This document shows positions 8,939-17,201 of a stretch of 64,000 nt of DNA, piece after piece. Within the stretch, counting starts at the first letter, position 1. Each line of letters starts with the position of its first letter. The stretch covers positions 62,001 to 126,000 of the forward strand of contig JBMHBT010000002.1 of the NCBI GenBank assembly GCA_049890275.1, in the 5' to 3' direction. Source of the stretch: UBA7374 sp049890275. Lineage in GTDB: Bacteria > Verrucomicrobiota > Verrucomicrobiia > Opitutales > Coraliomargaritaceae. Both the position numbers and the translations under genes were made by a program. The notes under the pieces were generated by a model. The model was given only the letters and a program-made list of their open reading frames with translations, did not search any database and was not told where the DNA came from.

Positions 8939-9783
8939 TGTTGGAGGCCTTCCCTGTACGTTTTACCGGAGGAGAGACTGCGGTGAAGTGCGCTTACATC
9001 CTTTTGGGCTAAAATTTCCCGGAAGTTAGCAAGCTCTTTTTCGAAACCAAAAAGGCTCTTGAGTACGGCTTCACGGTTTTCAATTAGGATTTGTTGCCAA
9101 AGTGAAGGATCACCAGCTGCAATTCTGGAAGTATCTCGCAGCCCACCTCCGGCGAGTTGCCTCCATGAGAGTGGTTTTTGGCTCAGAGTATTGCATAGGG
9201 CGGAGGACAGAAGGTGCGGCAAGTGGCTTATATGAGCGACTGCAATATCATGCTGCTCTGGAGTGAGTGTATGGGTAGACATTCCAACGGTCCGCCAGAA
9301 GCAATCAAGTTGATCAACAGCTGCTTTGGAAGTCCCCGACATGGGGGTGAGTATACAAGCTGCTGACTGAAATAGCTCAACATTAGCGCTGGCCATACCG
9401 GACTGTTCGGATCCAGCCATGGGATGAGAACCAATAAAGGTGAAGTTATCTTGTGAAAGCTTTTGCGCATCCCTGCAGATATTCTCTTTAGTGCTGCCGA
9501 CATCGGTTACTATAGAGCCCTTTTCCAGTGCAGGTGCAATGTCTTCTAATAAGGGCACTATTGTTTGAACTGGGGTACAAAGTACAGTCAGCTGGCTTGC
9601 TTTAACAGCATCTACAGGAGTGTCTGCGACCCGGTCACACCATTCCACATGGTTACATTGGGCGCGCGTGTCCTGACTGCGCGACCAGACAACAATTCTG
9701 TCTGCCAGCCTGTGTTTGCGCGCAGCCATGGCGATGGAAGCGCCCAACAGGCCGGTGCCAAGGATCGTGATTTGTTCAAACAT
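8935..9783 (-). CDS. tyrA: Prephenate dehydrogenase
   Basis: Oxidatively decarboxylates prephenate (or dehydrogenates arogenate) on the way to tyrosine, using NAD(P). The 282-residue protein opens with a Rossmann motif ITILGTGLLGASIA (5-18), followed by LCTPVQTI, TDVGSTKE, GSHPMAGSEQSG (118-129) and the catalytic-region AHISHLPHLLSSAL. There is no fused chorismate mutase or ACT domain. It is the first gene of the minus-strand run tyrA-aroA-cmk-plsC-purM and is divergent from the SUMF1-fold gene across a 149-bp gap that holds a hairpin. Confidence 0.93.
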   Translation of the reverse strand: MFEQITILGTGLLGASIAMAARKHRLADRIVVWSRSQDTRAQCNHVEWCDRVADTPVDAVKASQLTVLCTPVQTIVPLLEDIAPALEKGSIVTDVGSTKENICRDAQKLSQDNFTFIGSHPMAGSEQSGMASANVELFQSAACILTPMSGTSKAAVDQLDCFWRTVGMSTHTLTPEQHDIAVAHISHLPHLLSSALCNTLSQKPLSWRQLAGGGLRDTSRIAAGDPSLWQQILIENREAVLKSLFGFEKELANFREILAQKDVSALHRSLSSGKTYREGLQQ

Positions 9784-9831
9784 CCGCTACTATTTGAAAT
9801 GGAGTTTACCTTTTGAAGTCGAGAGTGAAAT

Positions 9832-9850
9832 CGCCTTCAGAAAGAAGGCG
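9832..9850. repeat. Perfect 7-bp inverted repeat in the tyrA / SUMF1-protein gap
   Basis: CGCCTTC-AGAAA-GAAGGCG, a perfect 7-bp stem with a 5-base loop, centred in the 149-bp divergent intergenic region about 50 bp before tyrA. No T-run follows on either strand, so it does not look like a terminator. It could be an operator or a leader hairpin of the tyrA operon mRNA. No clear -10/-35 pair accompanies it. Confidence 0.5.
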
Positions 9851-9932
9851 TTCAGTCATTTTACCTTGCCGAAAATAGGCTGTTTTGACACGGTTGCCAC
9901 TTTGTCGATCGCCGTCTTACTTGTTTTCAGAT

Positions 9933-11690
9933 ATGGCCAAACAGTTTCGTAAAAATCGTTCATCTCCTTTTAGTCATCTGTTCAAGAAGTTTCTACTCGC
10001 TGGATTTCTGACTTTATTAGCGGTAGGTACAATCACAGGGTTTTGGTTCTTGAGTGAGATGGGCCCCAAGAAAGTCGATTATTCAAATCTAGAGTTTGGG
10101 CCCGAAGAGGATGAAAGACGCGCGTTTTTTGACCAGCGCTTACAATCAAGTATAGAATCGGAGGAGTCCTTTGATGAAATATTGGTACTTCGTACGCCCA
10201 GTGAGGAGGATTTAGCCTTACTGTTGGAGGCACGGAATGCTCAGCGCGATTATGTTGAGGGTGTTGCGAACGCTGCATCGAGTGAAGTCCAGCGACTGGA
10301 GGCACTGAGTAGAAGATATCAGAATTTTGCGGTTCAGAAACTGGAGGAACAAAGCCGAGTATTGGAAAACAAAGCGGCTCAGCTAGCTGAAGCTGAAAAA
10401 ATTGAAGAGGCACTTGCAATGTACCTGCAGGCACTTGAGCTACAGGAGGCTATAAATGAGGAGTATCCGCTGAGTGATGCACACGATCCTTCTCGGGTGG
10501 CCCGCTTAAAACGGAAGGCAGGATTCCTTGTCGCGGAGCCATTATATCGTGAGAGTCTTGCCTATGAGCAGTTGGGTGATGAAAAGTTTTCACAAAAGGA
10601 TTGGTTAGCCGCCCAGGAAGCGTTTGAGAAGGCTTTAGGATTACAGGATACCTTAAACCGCAAGCACCGGGGGACCCGCCAGGCAAATGTCGCTCGTTAT
10701 GACGCTTTGAGGAAGAAGTTGATAGGAGTGCTTTCCGGAGAAGAGTATACGCGTATTCAGGAGGTGGTTGAGTTGGCTGACAGCTCCAAAGTCTCCGGCG
10801 ATAATTTAGTAGCTGCCAGTCACTACAGTGAGGCTGCGCGTTTACAAAAGCTACTGAACTTGGAATACCCCGAAAGTCCTTACGCGTCGACCGATCGTGT
10901 GTCCGATTTTCAAAGGAAAAGTCAGACTGCACAGAGCTATCAGTTGGGGTTGGAGATTGAGTCGAATCATGAAAATCTGCGAGTAATGCTTTCCAGTCAA
11001 AAAAACCGGGAAGCAATTGAAACAATTGTAGATTTGCGTCGTGACATCCTGCATATGCAAGAGACATACCCGCGTAGCTCTCTAAATGATGCCAATTTAC
11101 AAACCAAGATTCGGTACTTAAATCTTATCCAGAATGACATCGAGTTTATTCAGGAACATTTGTACCGACGAATGCGATTATTGCCAGATTCTGAGGACTG
11201 GTCGATGCTCACTACGGAAGTAACTCAGGGTTTGTATTCTATTGTTATGGGAACGAATCCGAGTCGGATTAAAGCCGATAATCGTCCGGTTGATTCAGTG
11301 AGTTGGCGTGAAGCCCAAACTTTTTGTGAACGGCTGAAGTGGATCATGGGGAAGCCAGTGCGCTTACCTAATGAAAATGAGTTTCGTAATGCACTCGGTA
11401 GTTTGCGTTACCTTGTTTTAGAGGAATACACATGGAGCGCCTTGGATTCGGACGCCCAGGCACAAGCGGTTGCGAGTAAAAAGGCCTTTGGAAATGGTTA
11501 CTTTGACTTACTTGGAAATGTCAGTGAATGGTTGGAGTCGACGGATCGCTTCGAAGGGGAGGATGCCAAGCACATAGGAGGTCATGCCCAAGATAGCATA
11601 GAAGCGATTTTTACTGTTCCTGTTCGTAATTCTCCGCGGGGAGAGCGTAACCGGATGACCGGATTTCGGATTGTCGCACAATTAAAATAA
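9933..11690 (+). CDS. Membrane-anchored TPR/coiled-coil protein with C-terminal SUMF1 (FGE-sulfatase) fold
   Basis: A 585-residue protein starting MAKQFRKN. One membrane segment (about 19-41) is followed by a long helical, Glu/Gln-rich region (about 60-400) with TPR-like units such as EKIEEALAMYLQALELQEAI and SQKDWLAAQEAFEKALGLQD. The last about 160 residues have the formylglycine-generating-enzyme fold: TTEVTQGLYSIVMGTNPS, PVDSVSWREAQTFCERL, VRLPNENEFRNAL, GYFDLLGNVSEWLES and GFRIV. The copper-binding cysteines of true FGE are absent, so this is probably a binding module, not an oxidase. TTG at 9885 would add 16 residues; ATG 9933 puts the membrane segment at the usual place. Confidence 0.8.
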   Translation: MAKQFRKNRSSPFSHLFKKFLLAGFLTLLAVGTITGFWFLSEMGPKKVDYSNLEFGPEEDERRAFFDQRLQSSIESEESFDEILVLRTPSEEDLALLLEARNAQRDYVEGVANAASSEVQRLEALSRRYQNFAVQKLEEQSRVLENKAAQLAEAEKIEEALAMYLQALELQEAINEEYPLSDAHDPSRVARLKRKAGFLVAEPLYRESLAYEQLGDEKFSQKDWLAAQEAFEKALGLQDTLNRKHRGTRQANVARYDALRKKLIGVLSGEEYTRIQEVVELADSSKVSGDNLVAASHYSEAARLQKLLNLEYPESPYASTDRVSDFQRKSQTAQSYQLGLEIESNHENLRVMLSSQKNREAIETIVDLRRDILHMQETYPRSSLNDANLQTKIRYLNLIQNDIEFIQEHLYRRMRLLPDSEDWSMLTTEVTQGLYSIVMGTNPSRIKADNRPVDSVSWREAQTFCERLKWIMGKPVRLPNENEFRNALGSLRYLVLEEYTWSALDSDAQAQAVASKKAFGNGYFDLLGNVSEWLESTDRFEGEDAKHIGGHAQDSIEAIFTVPVRNSPRGERNRMTGFRIVAQLK

Positions 11691-11740
11691 TACTAGAATG
11701 TTCATTTTGAATAGTTGACGATGATTTTTCGAATAGATCA

Positions 11741-11890
11741 ATGAAGTCAGAAAAGAAAAAAGACGTATCTCCAACCCGGGAACTTCCTGCAGACGCGCGG
11801 CGGGCCAAGCGGATTCTTCTTTGGGTTATGTGGATTTTCATCCTGTTGCCCCCCGTCGCAGCTTTTTTGTCTGGTGCAATTCATTTTTGA
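11741..11890 (+). CDS. 49-residue single-pass membrane peptide, unknown
   Basis: A short frame ATG to TGA between the SUMF1-fold gene (50 bp downstream of it) and the pseudopilin-like gene (69 bp before it). The N-terminal half is polar and basic (MKSEKKKDVSPTRELPADAR), followed by RRAKR and one hydrophobic stretch (about 26-45, LLWVMWIFILLPPVAAF). The positive-inside pattern suggests a single-pass inner-membrane peptide with a cytoplasmic N-terminus. It has no recognisable family. It is supported by coding-like composition, position and topology only. Confidence 0.5.
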   Translation: MKSEKKKDVSPTRELPADARRAKRILLWVMWIFILLPPVAAFLSGAIHF

Positions 11891-11959
11891 GCCGCGGCAT
11901 CCTATTATTTATTCTTCGGAAAAAGTATATAGGACTTGTTGCGCAGTCTGCTTTTTGTT

Positions 11960-12343
11960 ATGAACAATTTAATACTTAGGATGAGATCTTTAGGCGCAAA
12001 CAAACTTTCGAAGGCAGCTTTTACACTCGTTGAGTTGCTCATCGTATGCGTAATTGTCGTATTGCTGATCGCGTTAGCTTACCCTGCTTTAGATAAAGTA
12101 CGTGAAAAATACCAGGAACGAGCGATTGTTGAAAACTTGGAGGAAGTTGCCGCTAAAGGGCTTCTGTATATGGAAGAAAAAAGCGTGCAGTCAGTGGATG
12201 TTCCAACCCTGTCAGCTTCGGGTTATCTCGAGTCACTAGAATCCGTTGCCGGAGAGGATTATTCCGGTTTAAAGGTTATTCAAGAAGGTGGTCATCTGTC
12301 CGTATCTGACGAGAATGGCAACAAAGTGAATTTCAAGTACTGA
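11960..12343 (+). CDS. Type IV pilin-like / type II secretion pseudopilin-like protein
   Basis: A 127-residue protein with a class III prepilin signal: a basic leader, then KAAFTLVELLIVCVIVVLLI, where the prepilin peptidase would cut before Phe (Ala at -1 instead of Gly) and the Glu at +5 is kept. The hydrophobic helix continues into EKYQERAIVENLEEVAAK, and the short globular domain ends VNFKY. It is probably a minor pilin or pseudopilin. The start is uncertain: TTG 11936, ATG 11960 and ATG 11981 are in frame, none with a good ribosome-binding site. No other secretion gene is in the window. Confidence 0.75.
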   Translation: MNNLILRMRSLGANKLSKAAFTLVELLIVCVIVVLLIALAYPALDKVREKYQERAIVENLEEVAAKGLLYMEEKSVQSVDVPTLSASGYLESLESVAGEDYSGLKVIQEGGHLSVSDENGNKVNFKY

Positions 12344-12418
12344 GGAGTATCCGTTCTCTTCGTTTCTTGTTAATGCGCTTGCTAAGTCTTTCCGCTGTAG
12401 ATCATCTGTTCTTTAGAA

Positions 12419-13111
12419 ATGGAGGTCTCGGTTGTCATTCCTGTTTTTAATGAGAAGCAAACGCTTAGTGAATTGCTGACCCGCCTCTTGGGAGTTCAAG
12501 GCTTAGGGATTAAAGAAATTATTCTTATAGACGATTGCTCTACTGACGGAACTCAAGAGCTCTTGCGGTCGGGCTATAAAGAGCCGATTTTTAAGAAAAT
12601 ATATCATACGAATAATCAAGGAAAAGGAGCTGCATTGCGTACCGGATTCGCAAAAGCTTCTGGTGATATCATTGTGATTCAAGACGCGGATCTTGAGTAC
12701 AATCCAGAGGACTTATCTTCCCTGCTGCGTCCGATTATGGAGGGACGGGCGGATGTTGTTTTCGGTTCACGCTTTATGGGCAAAGGCCGAAACCATGGCT
12801 GTCACTTTTGGCAGGCTGCTTGTAACCGTTGGCTGACTTCTTTAAGCAACCTCACTACAGGTTTACGTATTTCAGATATGGAATGCTGTTATAAAGGATT
12901 TCGCCGCGAGGTTCTCGATCAAATAGAAATTGAGGAGAATCGCTTTGGTGTTGAGCCGGAATTAACAGCGAAGGTAGCACATCTTCGCCTACGCCTCAAC
13001 GAAGCGGAAGTTAGCTATAAGCGAAGAAGCTATGCTGAAGGAAAGAAAATCGGTTGGCGGGACGGATTGCGTGCTATTTACGCGATCATCAAATACGGTT
13101 GTTTTCGTTAA
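12419..13111 (+). CDS. Family 2 glycosyltransferase, polyprenyl-phosphate sugar transferase type
   Basis: A 230-residue GT-A glycosyltransferase with no membrane segment. Motifs: VSVVIPVFNEKQTL (3-16), IDDCSTDGT (37-45), NNQGKGAALRTGFAKASGD and the metal-binding IQDADLEYNPEDL (87-99), with the acceptor-side DMECCYKGFRREVL. This is the catalytic domain of dolichol/undecaprenyl-phosphate mannose or glucose synthases, lacking the C-terminal membrane domain of the GtrB type. Donor and acceptor are not determinable. It ends 8 bp before the convergent uvrC stop. Confidence 0.87.
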   Translation: MEVSVVIPVFNEKQTLSELLTRLLGVQGLGIKEIILIDDCSTDGTQELLRSGYKEPIFKKIYHTNNQGKGAALRTGFAKASGDIIVIQDADLEYNPEDLSSLLRPIMEGRADVVFGSRFMGKGRNHGCHFWQAACNRWLTSLSNLTTGLRISDMECCYKGFRREVLDQIEIEENRFGVEPELTAKVAHLRLRLNEAEVSYKRRSYAEGKKIGWRDGLRAIYAIIKYGCFR

Positions 13112-13119
13112 ATCATTGC

Positions 13120-14592
13120 TTACTTAGCAGAGAGAAACTCGGAGAGCCGAGTTGCGGTCTTTACTCCGATTCCTTCAACTTTAGTCAGTTTCTCTACCGA
13201 TGCTGAGCGCAGTTTGGCGATGGATCCAAAGTGTTGGAGTAGTTTTTCTCTTTTTTCGGGCCCAATTCCTGAGAAGTCTGCGAGGATTGATTCCTTTAGC
13301 TTTTGGCTGCGAAGATCGGCATTGAAGCGATTTGCAAATTGGTGAGCCTCATCACGGATATGTTGAAGAAGTCGTAGAGCCGAATCGTGGTAGGATAAAT
13401 TAAGCGGCGCACGCCCATCGCTAAAAATAATGGTTTCTTTTTTCTTTGCCAATCCGATTAGCGCAGGGGGTTCTAGTCCCTGCCCGAGGAAGGCTTTCAT
13501 TGCGGCGTTAACTTGGCCCGCACCGCCGTCGATGACGATCAATTCCGGAAAAGGGCGACCCTCTTCATGCAGGCGCCGGTATCGGCGACCGACGACTTCC
13601 TCCATAGCCCGGAAGTCATCGTTGCCGACAAAAGACTTTATTTTATATCGTCGGTAGTTCTGGCGATCAGGACGACCTCGATGAAAACAAACCATGGAGG
13701 CTACACAGAAACTACCAGAGATATGCGAAATATCAAAGCACTCCATGTGTAGAGGTCTGGATGGCAGCTGTAGAAGAGTTTGCAGTCGTTTTACCGATTC
13801 GCTTTGGTTGTGTGTTCCTAGTAGGTTGCGTTCAAATTTTCGTGTACGCTGGGCAGTACGTTGTAGGGCATGGATTCGGTCGCGCAGGGATGCGGCTTTC
13901 TCGTAGTCGCGTTTTTCAGCAGCTGTTTGCATTTGTTGCTTCAGTTCCGCCAACCATTCAATGGCTTTTCCCTCAAGGCATTCACAAGCCGCCTCAACAC
14001 GTTCGAGGTATTCCGCCTGAGTAATTTCATTAGCGTGTTCGTAAAGCTCTTGTCGTGCATCGTCATAGAGTCTCCAGCGATCATCGCTTATTTTTACCGG
14101 CTTTGCATCTCCGAGAAGGATACCGTACTTTTTTCGTAATTCCGCTAGTGTTTTTCGCAGGTCACCGGAGTGGGCAAATGGTCCATAATGCCGGGATCGG
14201 CTATCTACCCGGTTGCGCGTCAGACGAAATCTGGGGAGCGGTTCCCGTGGATCAACACGCACAAGTAGAAAACGTTTGTCGTCGGTGAAGTCGGTATTGT
14301 AACGAGGCCGGTATTTCTTGATCAACTGTCCTTCAAGCAGGAGCGCCTCTGCCTCTGATTTTACATCAATTACTTCAAAGTTTTCGATCAAGTCGATCAT
14401 CGCCCGAATCTTGGGTTGAGCGATAGTCAGCTTTCTCGATGCTTGAAAGTAGGTAGAGACACGCTTTTTCAAATCCTTTGCTTTACCCACATAAATAGTC
14501 TGCCCAAGCCGGTCCTTCATTAGGTAGACTCCAGGACTGTGCGGTAGGCGCCGCACTTTTTCTTTAAGGTTTATGGGGGATGGCTCTGGCAT
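13120..14592 (-). CDS. uvrC: Short UvrC excinuclease subunit lacking FeS cysteines and central domain
   Basis: UvrC makes both incisions in nucleotide excision repair. This 490-residue form (E. coli: 610) has the GIY-YIG nuclease (about 14-100: PGVYLMKD, IYVGKAKDLKKRV), a UVR motif (about 218-245) and the RNase H-like nuclease (about 282-435: ECFDISHISG, VIDGGAGQ, HIRDEAHQFA), then two helix-hairpin-helix motifs (440-490). The segment between about 155 and 200 has no C-x(n)-C-x7-C-x3-C cluster, and only about 30 residues separate the UVR motif from the nuclease, so roughly 75-100 residues of the usual central region are missing. Both catalytic centres look intact. It is divergent from cinA. 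Confidence 0.93.
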   Translation of the reverse strand: MPEPSPINLKEKVRRLPHSPGVYLMKDRLGQTIYVGKAKDLKKRVSTYFQASRKLTIAQPKIRAMIDLIENFEVIDVKSEAEALLLEGQLIKKYRPRYNTDFTDDKRFLLVRVDPREPLPRFRLTRNRVDSRSRHYGPFAHSGDLRKTLAELRKKYGILLGDAKPVKISDDRWRLYDDARQELYEHANEITQAEYLERVEAACECLEGKAIEWLAELKQQMQTAAEKRDYEKAASLRDRIHALQRTAQRTRKFERNLLGTHNQSESVKRLQTLLQLPSRPLHMECFDISHISGSFCVASMVCFHRGRPDRQNYRRYKIKSFVGNDDFRAMEEVVGRRYRRLHEEGRPFPELIVIDGGAGQVNAAMKAFLGQGLEPPALIGLAKKKETIIFSDGRAPLNLSYHDSALRLLQHIRDEAHQFANRFNADLRSQKLKESILADFSGIGPEKREKLLQHFGSIAKLRSASVEKLTKVEGIGVKTATRLSEFLSAK

Positions 14593-14611
14593 TTGCGCTG
14601 TTTTGTGGTAA

Positions 14612-14630
14612 CGTAAGCACTACACTTACG
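14612..14630. promoter_or_regulatory. Palindrome between divergent uvrC and cinA, possible operator
   Basis: CGTAAG-CACTACA-CTTACG: a perfect 6-bp inverted repeat with a 7-base spacer, 20 bp upstream of the uvrC start and about 48 bp upstream of cinA. Its size and place fit a dimeric repressor site, perhaps damage-responsive. I cannot match it to a known LexA box, so the assignment is inference. Confidence 0.35.
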
Positions 14631-14678
14631 ACCTCAACCTGTATTCGCTAATAGTGTAGGTTAATTTAGGTCTTTACT

Positions 14679-15962
14679 ATGTCTGAAATGAAATCCGTTG
14701 AAATTATTAATTTTGGTGATGAACTGCTCGTCGGTATTCGTGACAATGCGCACTTGACCTACCTCGGCGGAGAGTTGGCAAAATTTGGACTGCCGATAGA
14801 ACGTGCTCGTATTATCACGGATCAACGGGAAGAGATCGAGGGCGCTTTTCGCGAGGCATGGAGTCGCTCGGATCTAGTCATTACTACCGGAGGCTTGGGC
14901 CCAACCTCAGATGATCTTACACGTGAGACAATCGCTTCTGTGTTGGGTGCAGAATTGGTTTTCGATCCTACCATCGAGCAATCGATCCGTGAACGTTTTG
15001 CCGCTCTTGGGTATCAAATGGCCGACCATCACTGTTGCCAGTGTTACCGGTTTAAGGATGGAATCGTTCTCAAAAATGCTCGGGGCACAGCGCCAGGACT
15101 GGTTTATCGAGACTCGGGGAAACTGTTAATTCTATTACCCGGGCCAACTCAAGAGCTTCGCCCCATGTTTGAGCAGCAGGTGATTCCTTTGCTGCAGTCA
15201 GAGGGCTACCTTTCTAGCCAGCCAGCCTATCTGCAAATGCGGACCTGCGGATTGGGGGAATCGGCTGTTGAGGAAAAACTTCAACCCCTGCAGAGCCGAC
15301 ACGAGGATCTTCAGATCGCCTATTGCGTCCATTTTGGTATCGTCGATGTGCGTTTTAGCAGTCGCAGTGGCAGAATGTCTGCTGATTCACTGGAAATTAT
15401 TGCTCACAATGCACGTGAGATTATGGAGGATAATTTTATTTGTTTTGGTGACTGCTCTTTAGCGGAGGTCGTGCAGCGTGAACTTCGGGCTTTGGACCGT
15501 AATTTAGCCGTGGCAGAATCCTGCACTGGAGGCCTTTTGAGTGATGCTTTCACGGATATACCAGGCGCATCAAAATCATTTGTTGGCGGTATTGTCTGTT
15601 ATACAAACGATGTAAAAGTAGCCCAGCTGGGTGTGCCCGAGTCACTTTTGGCGCAACATGGAGCGGTCAGCGCGGAGTGTGCCATTGCCATGGCTTCTGG
15701 AGTTTCTGAGCGCCTTTCGGCTGACTATGGGTTGAGTATTACTGGATTTGCCGGCCCGGGAGGTGGCAATCAGGAAAATCCGGTCGGCACCGTCCATCTC
15801 GGTTACCATTCTCCAGTCGGAGTTTGGGGGAAGACTGTTCGCTACACGGGAGGGCGCCTGGATGTAAAGACGCGTGCCGTGCATGCAGCACTCGATTGGA
15901 TGCGCCGTAACTTAAGGAAATACAAAGTGGAGGAATTTCTCAGTGGAGAAGTCTCGGGCTAA
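14679..15962 (+). CDS. cinA: CinA family protein (NMN deamidase / competence-damage protein)
   Basis: A full two-domain CinA of 427 residues. The N-terminal molybdopterin-binding-like domain (about 5-175) shows VEIINFGDELLVGIRDN (canonical GDELL.G) and TTGGLGPTSDDLTRE. The C-terminal domain (about 265-415) is the nicotinamide-mononucleotide amidohydrolase with AESCTGGLLSDAFTDIPGAS and GFAGPGGG. It likely deamidates NMN in the pyridine-nucleotide cycle. It lies upstream of holA, purB and pfp on the same strand (57 bp to holA). Confidence 0.92.
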   Translation: MSEMKSVEIINFGDELLVGIRDNAHLTYLGGELAKFGLPIERARIITDQREEIEGAFREAWSRSDLVITTGGLGPTSDDLTRETIASVLGAELVFDPTIEQSIRERFAALGYQMADHHCCQCYRFKDGIVLKNARGTAPGLVYRDSGKLLILLPGPTQELRPMFEQQVIPLLQSEGYLSSQPAYLQMRTCGLGESAVEEKLQPLQSRHEDLQIAYCVHFGIVDVRFSSRSGRMSADSLEIIAHNAREIMEDNFICFGDCSLAEVVQRELRALDRNLAVAESCTGGLLSDAFTDIPGASKSFVGGIVCYTNDVKVAQLGVPESLLAQHGAVSAECAIAMASGVSERLSADYGLSITGFAGPGGGNQENPVGTVHLGYHSPVGVWGKTVRYTGGRLDVKTRAVHAALDWMRRNLRKYKVEEFLSGEVSG

Positions 15963-16019
15963 GTAGTCCCCCGTCTTCCTACTTGCACTGCTTAGAGACA
16001 GCGGCAGGATACTGTCATT

Positions 16020-17120
16020 ATGTCTGATAAGCCTTTCGCATTCATCTGTGGGGATGATGATTACCTTGTCTCCGAGAGAGGTAAGGAGTGGTTTGCCGAG
16101 CAGACAAAGGACTTGTCGGATGATTTGTCTAAGGAGGTAGTCGACGGTCGGGCAGGTAATATCGCCGAGGTCGAAGAAGCTCTGAATCGCTTTCGTAGCG
16201 CTGTGCAGACGCTTTCGATGTTTGGCGAGCGGAAGGTCGTCTGGCTGAAAGATGTTAACTTTTTAGCCGACTCTGTAACGGGTCGTGCACAGGGAACCCT
16301 TGATTTATTGGAGGATCTTAAAGATTTTCTTGCTGGGGTTGATTCCGCTGCTGCTGGGGTCCTTATAACCGCCCATCCGGTAGATAAGCGCAGGTCTTTT
16401 TTTAAATGGCTGTCTAAGACAGGTGATTCTACCGCCCTTGGCGGAGGAAAGGACTCCGCTCAGTCTCTGGCAGTGCTGATTCGCGAGGAATGTGAAAAAG
16501 CAAATTGCCGGATCGAGCGTGGAGCCATCGAGTTATTAGTGGGAAAGGTCAACGCGAACACGCGTCTGTTAGTCGAGGAGACTCGTAAGCTCTGTACTTT
16601 TATCGGTTCGGATGGTGGGGCCATAGATGAGTCATTGATCAATCAACTCGTGCCTAATTTCGGCGAAGCCGATTTTTTTGAGGCTGCCGATGCTTTTTTC
16701 TCCCTGCAGCTTGACTGGACGCTGGAGGCATTGCGTCGCCATTTTTTCACTAATAAAGACGCTCGTGGGTTGCTTGGCAGTCTCCAATCTCGTAACCGAC
16801 TGCTCATTCAACTCCGAGTACTACTGGATGCAGGCGCCATTCGTCTGGGTGGGCGCGGCATTTCCAAAAGCGATCTTGAAGCTGCTGCAAGTACTTATGG
16901 TCACCACTTTGGCAATGATCCTGAAAAGAGTAACCTCAATGTGTTTACACAGAACCCTTGGTATCTCGGCCGCTTAGCGGAGACTGCGGGCAAAGTGCCC
17001 TTGAGAAAGCTTGTCGATTTTCAGATTTCCTTCACCAAAGCCTTTGAGGCCATTATTGACCGACCCAATGACCAAGAAGAGGTTTGTCGTGAGTTAGCAG
17101 TGTCCTGCCTCGGTGCATAG
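16020..17120 (+). CDS. holA: DNA polymerase III subunit delta
   Basis: The clamp-loader delta subunit opens the beta sliding clamp. The 366-residue protein begins with PFAFICGDDDYLVSERGKEW, the typical N-terminal start of HolA. The segment TLSMFGERKVVWLKDVNFL follows, as does the middle domain with LLVGKVNANTRLLVEETRKL and a C-terminal helical domain (LGSLQSRNRLLIQLRVLL). The family has no catalytic residues; recognition rests on these blocks and on length. Intergenic spacing of 57-81 bp on either side would allow cotranscription with cinA and purB. Confidence 0.88.
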   Translation: MSDKPFAFICGDDDYLVSERGKEWFAEQTKDLSDDLSKEVVDGRAGNIAEVEEALNRFRSAVQTLSMFGERKVVWLKDVNFLADSVTGRAQGTLDLLEDLKDFLAGVDSAAAGVLITAHPVDKRRSFFKWLSKTGDSTALGGGKDSAQSLAVLIREECEKANCRIERGAIELLVGKVNANTRLLVEETRKLCTFIGSDGGAIDESLINQLVPNFGEADFFEAADAFFSLQLDWTLEALRRHFFTNKDARGLLGSLQSRNRLLIQLRVLLDAGAIRLGGRGISKSDLEAAASTYGHHFGNDPEKSNLNVFTQNPWYLGRLAETAGKVPLRKLVDFQISFTKAFEAIIDRPNDQEEVCRELAVSCLGA

Positions 17121-17201
17121 TCACAGTCTGGGTATTTTTTGCTTTTTTTCGTCGCCAGTGGCGCCTACCGGACTACTTTGGATTGTTTCCCAGTTAACAA
17201 T

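Noticed and set aside
9885..9913. TTGACA upstream of the SUMF1-fold gene as a -35 box
   Set aside because: No acceptable -10 hexamer is found 16-18 bases downstream.
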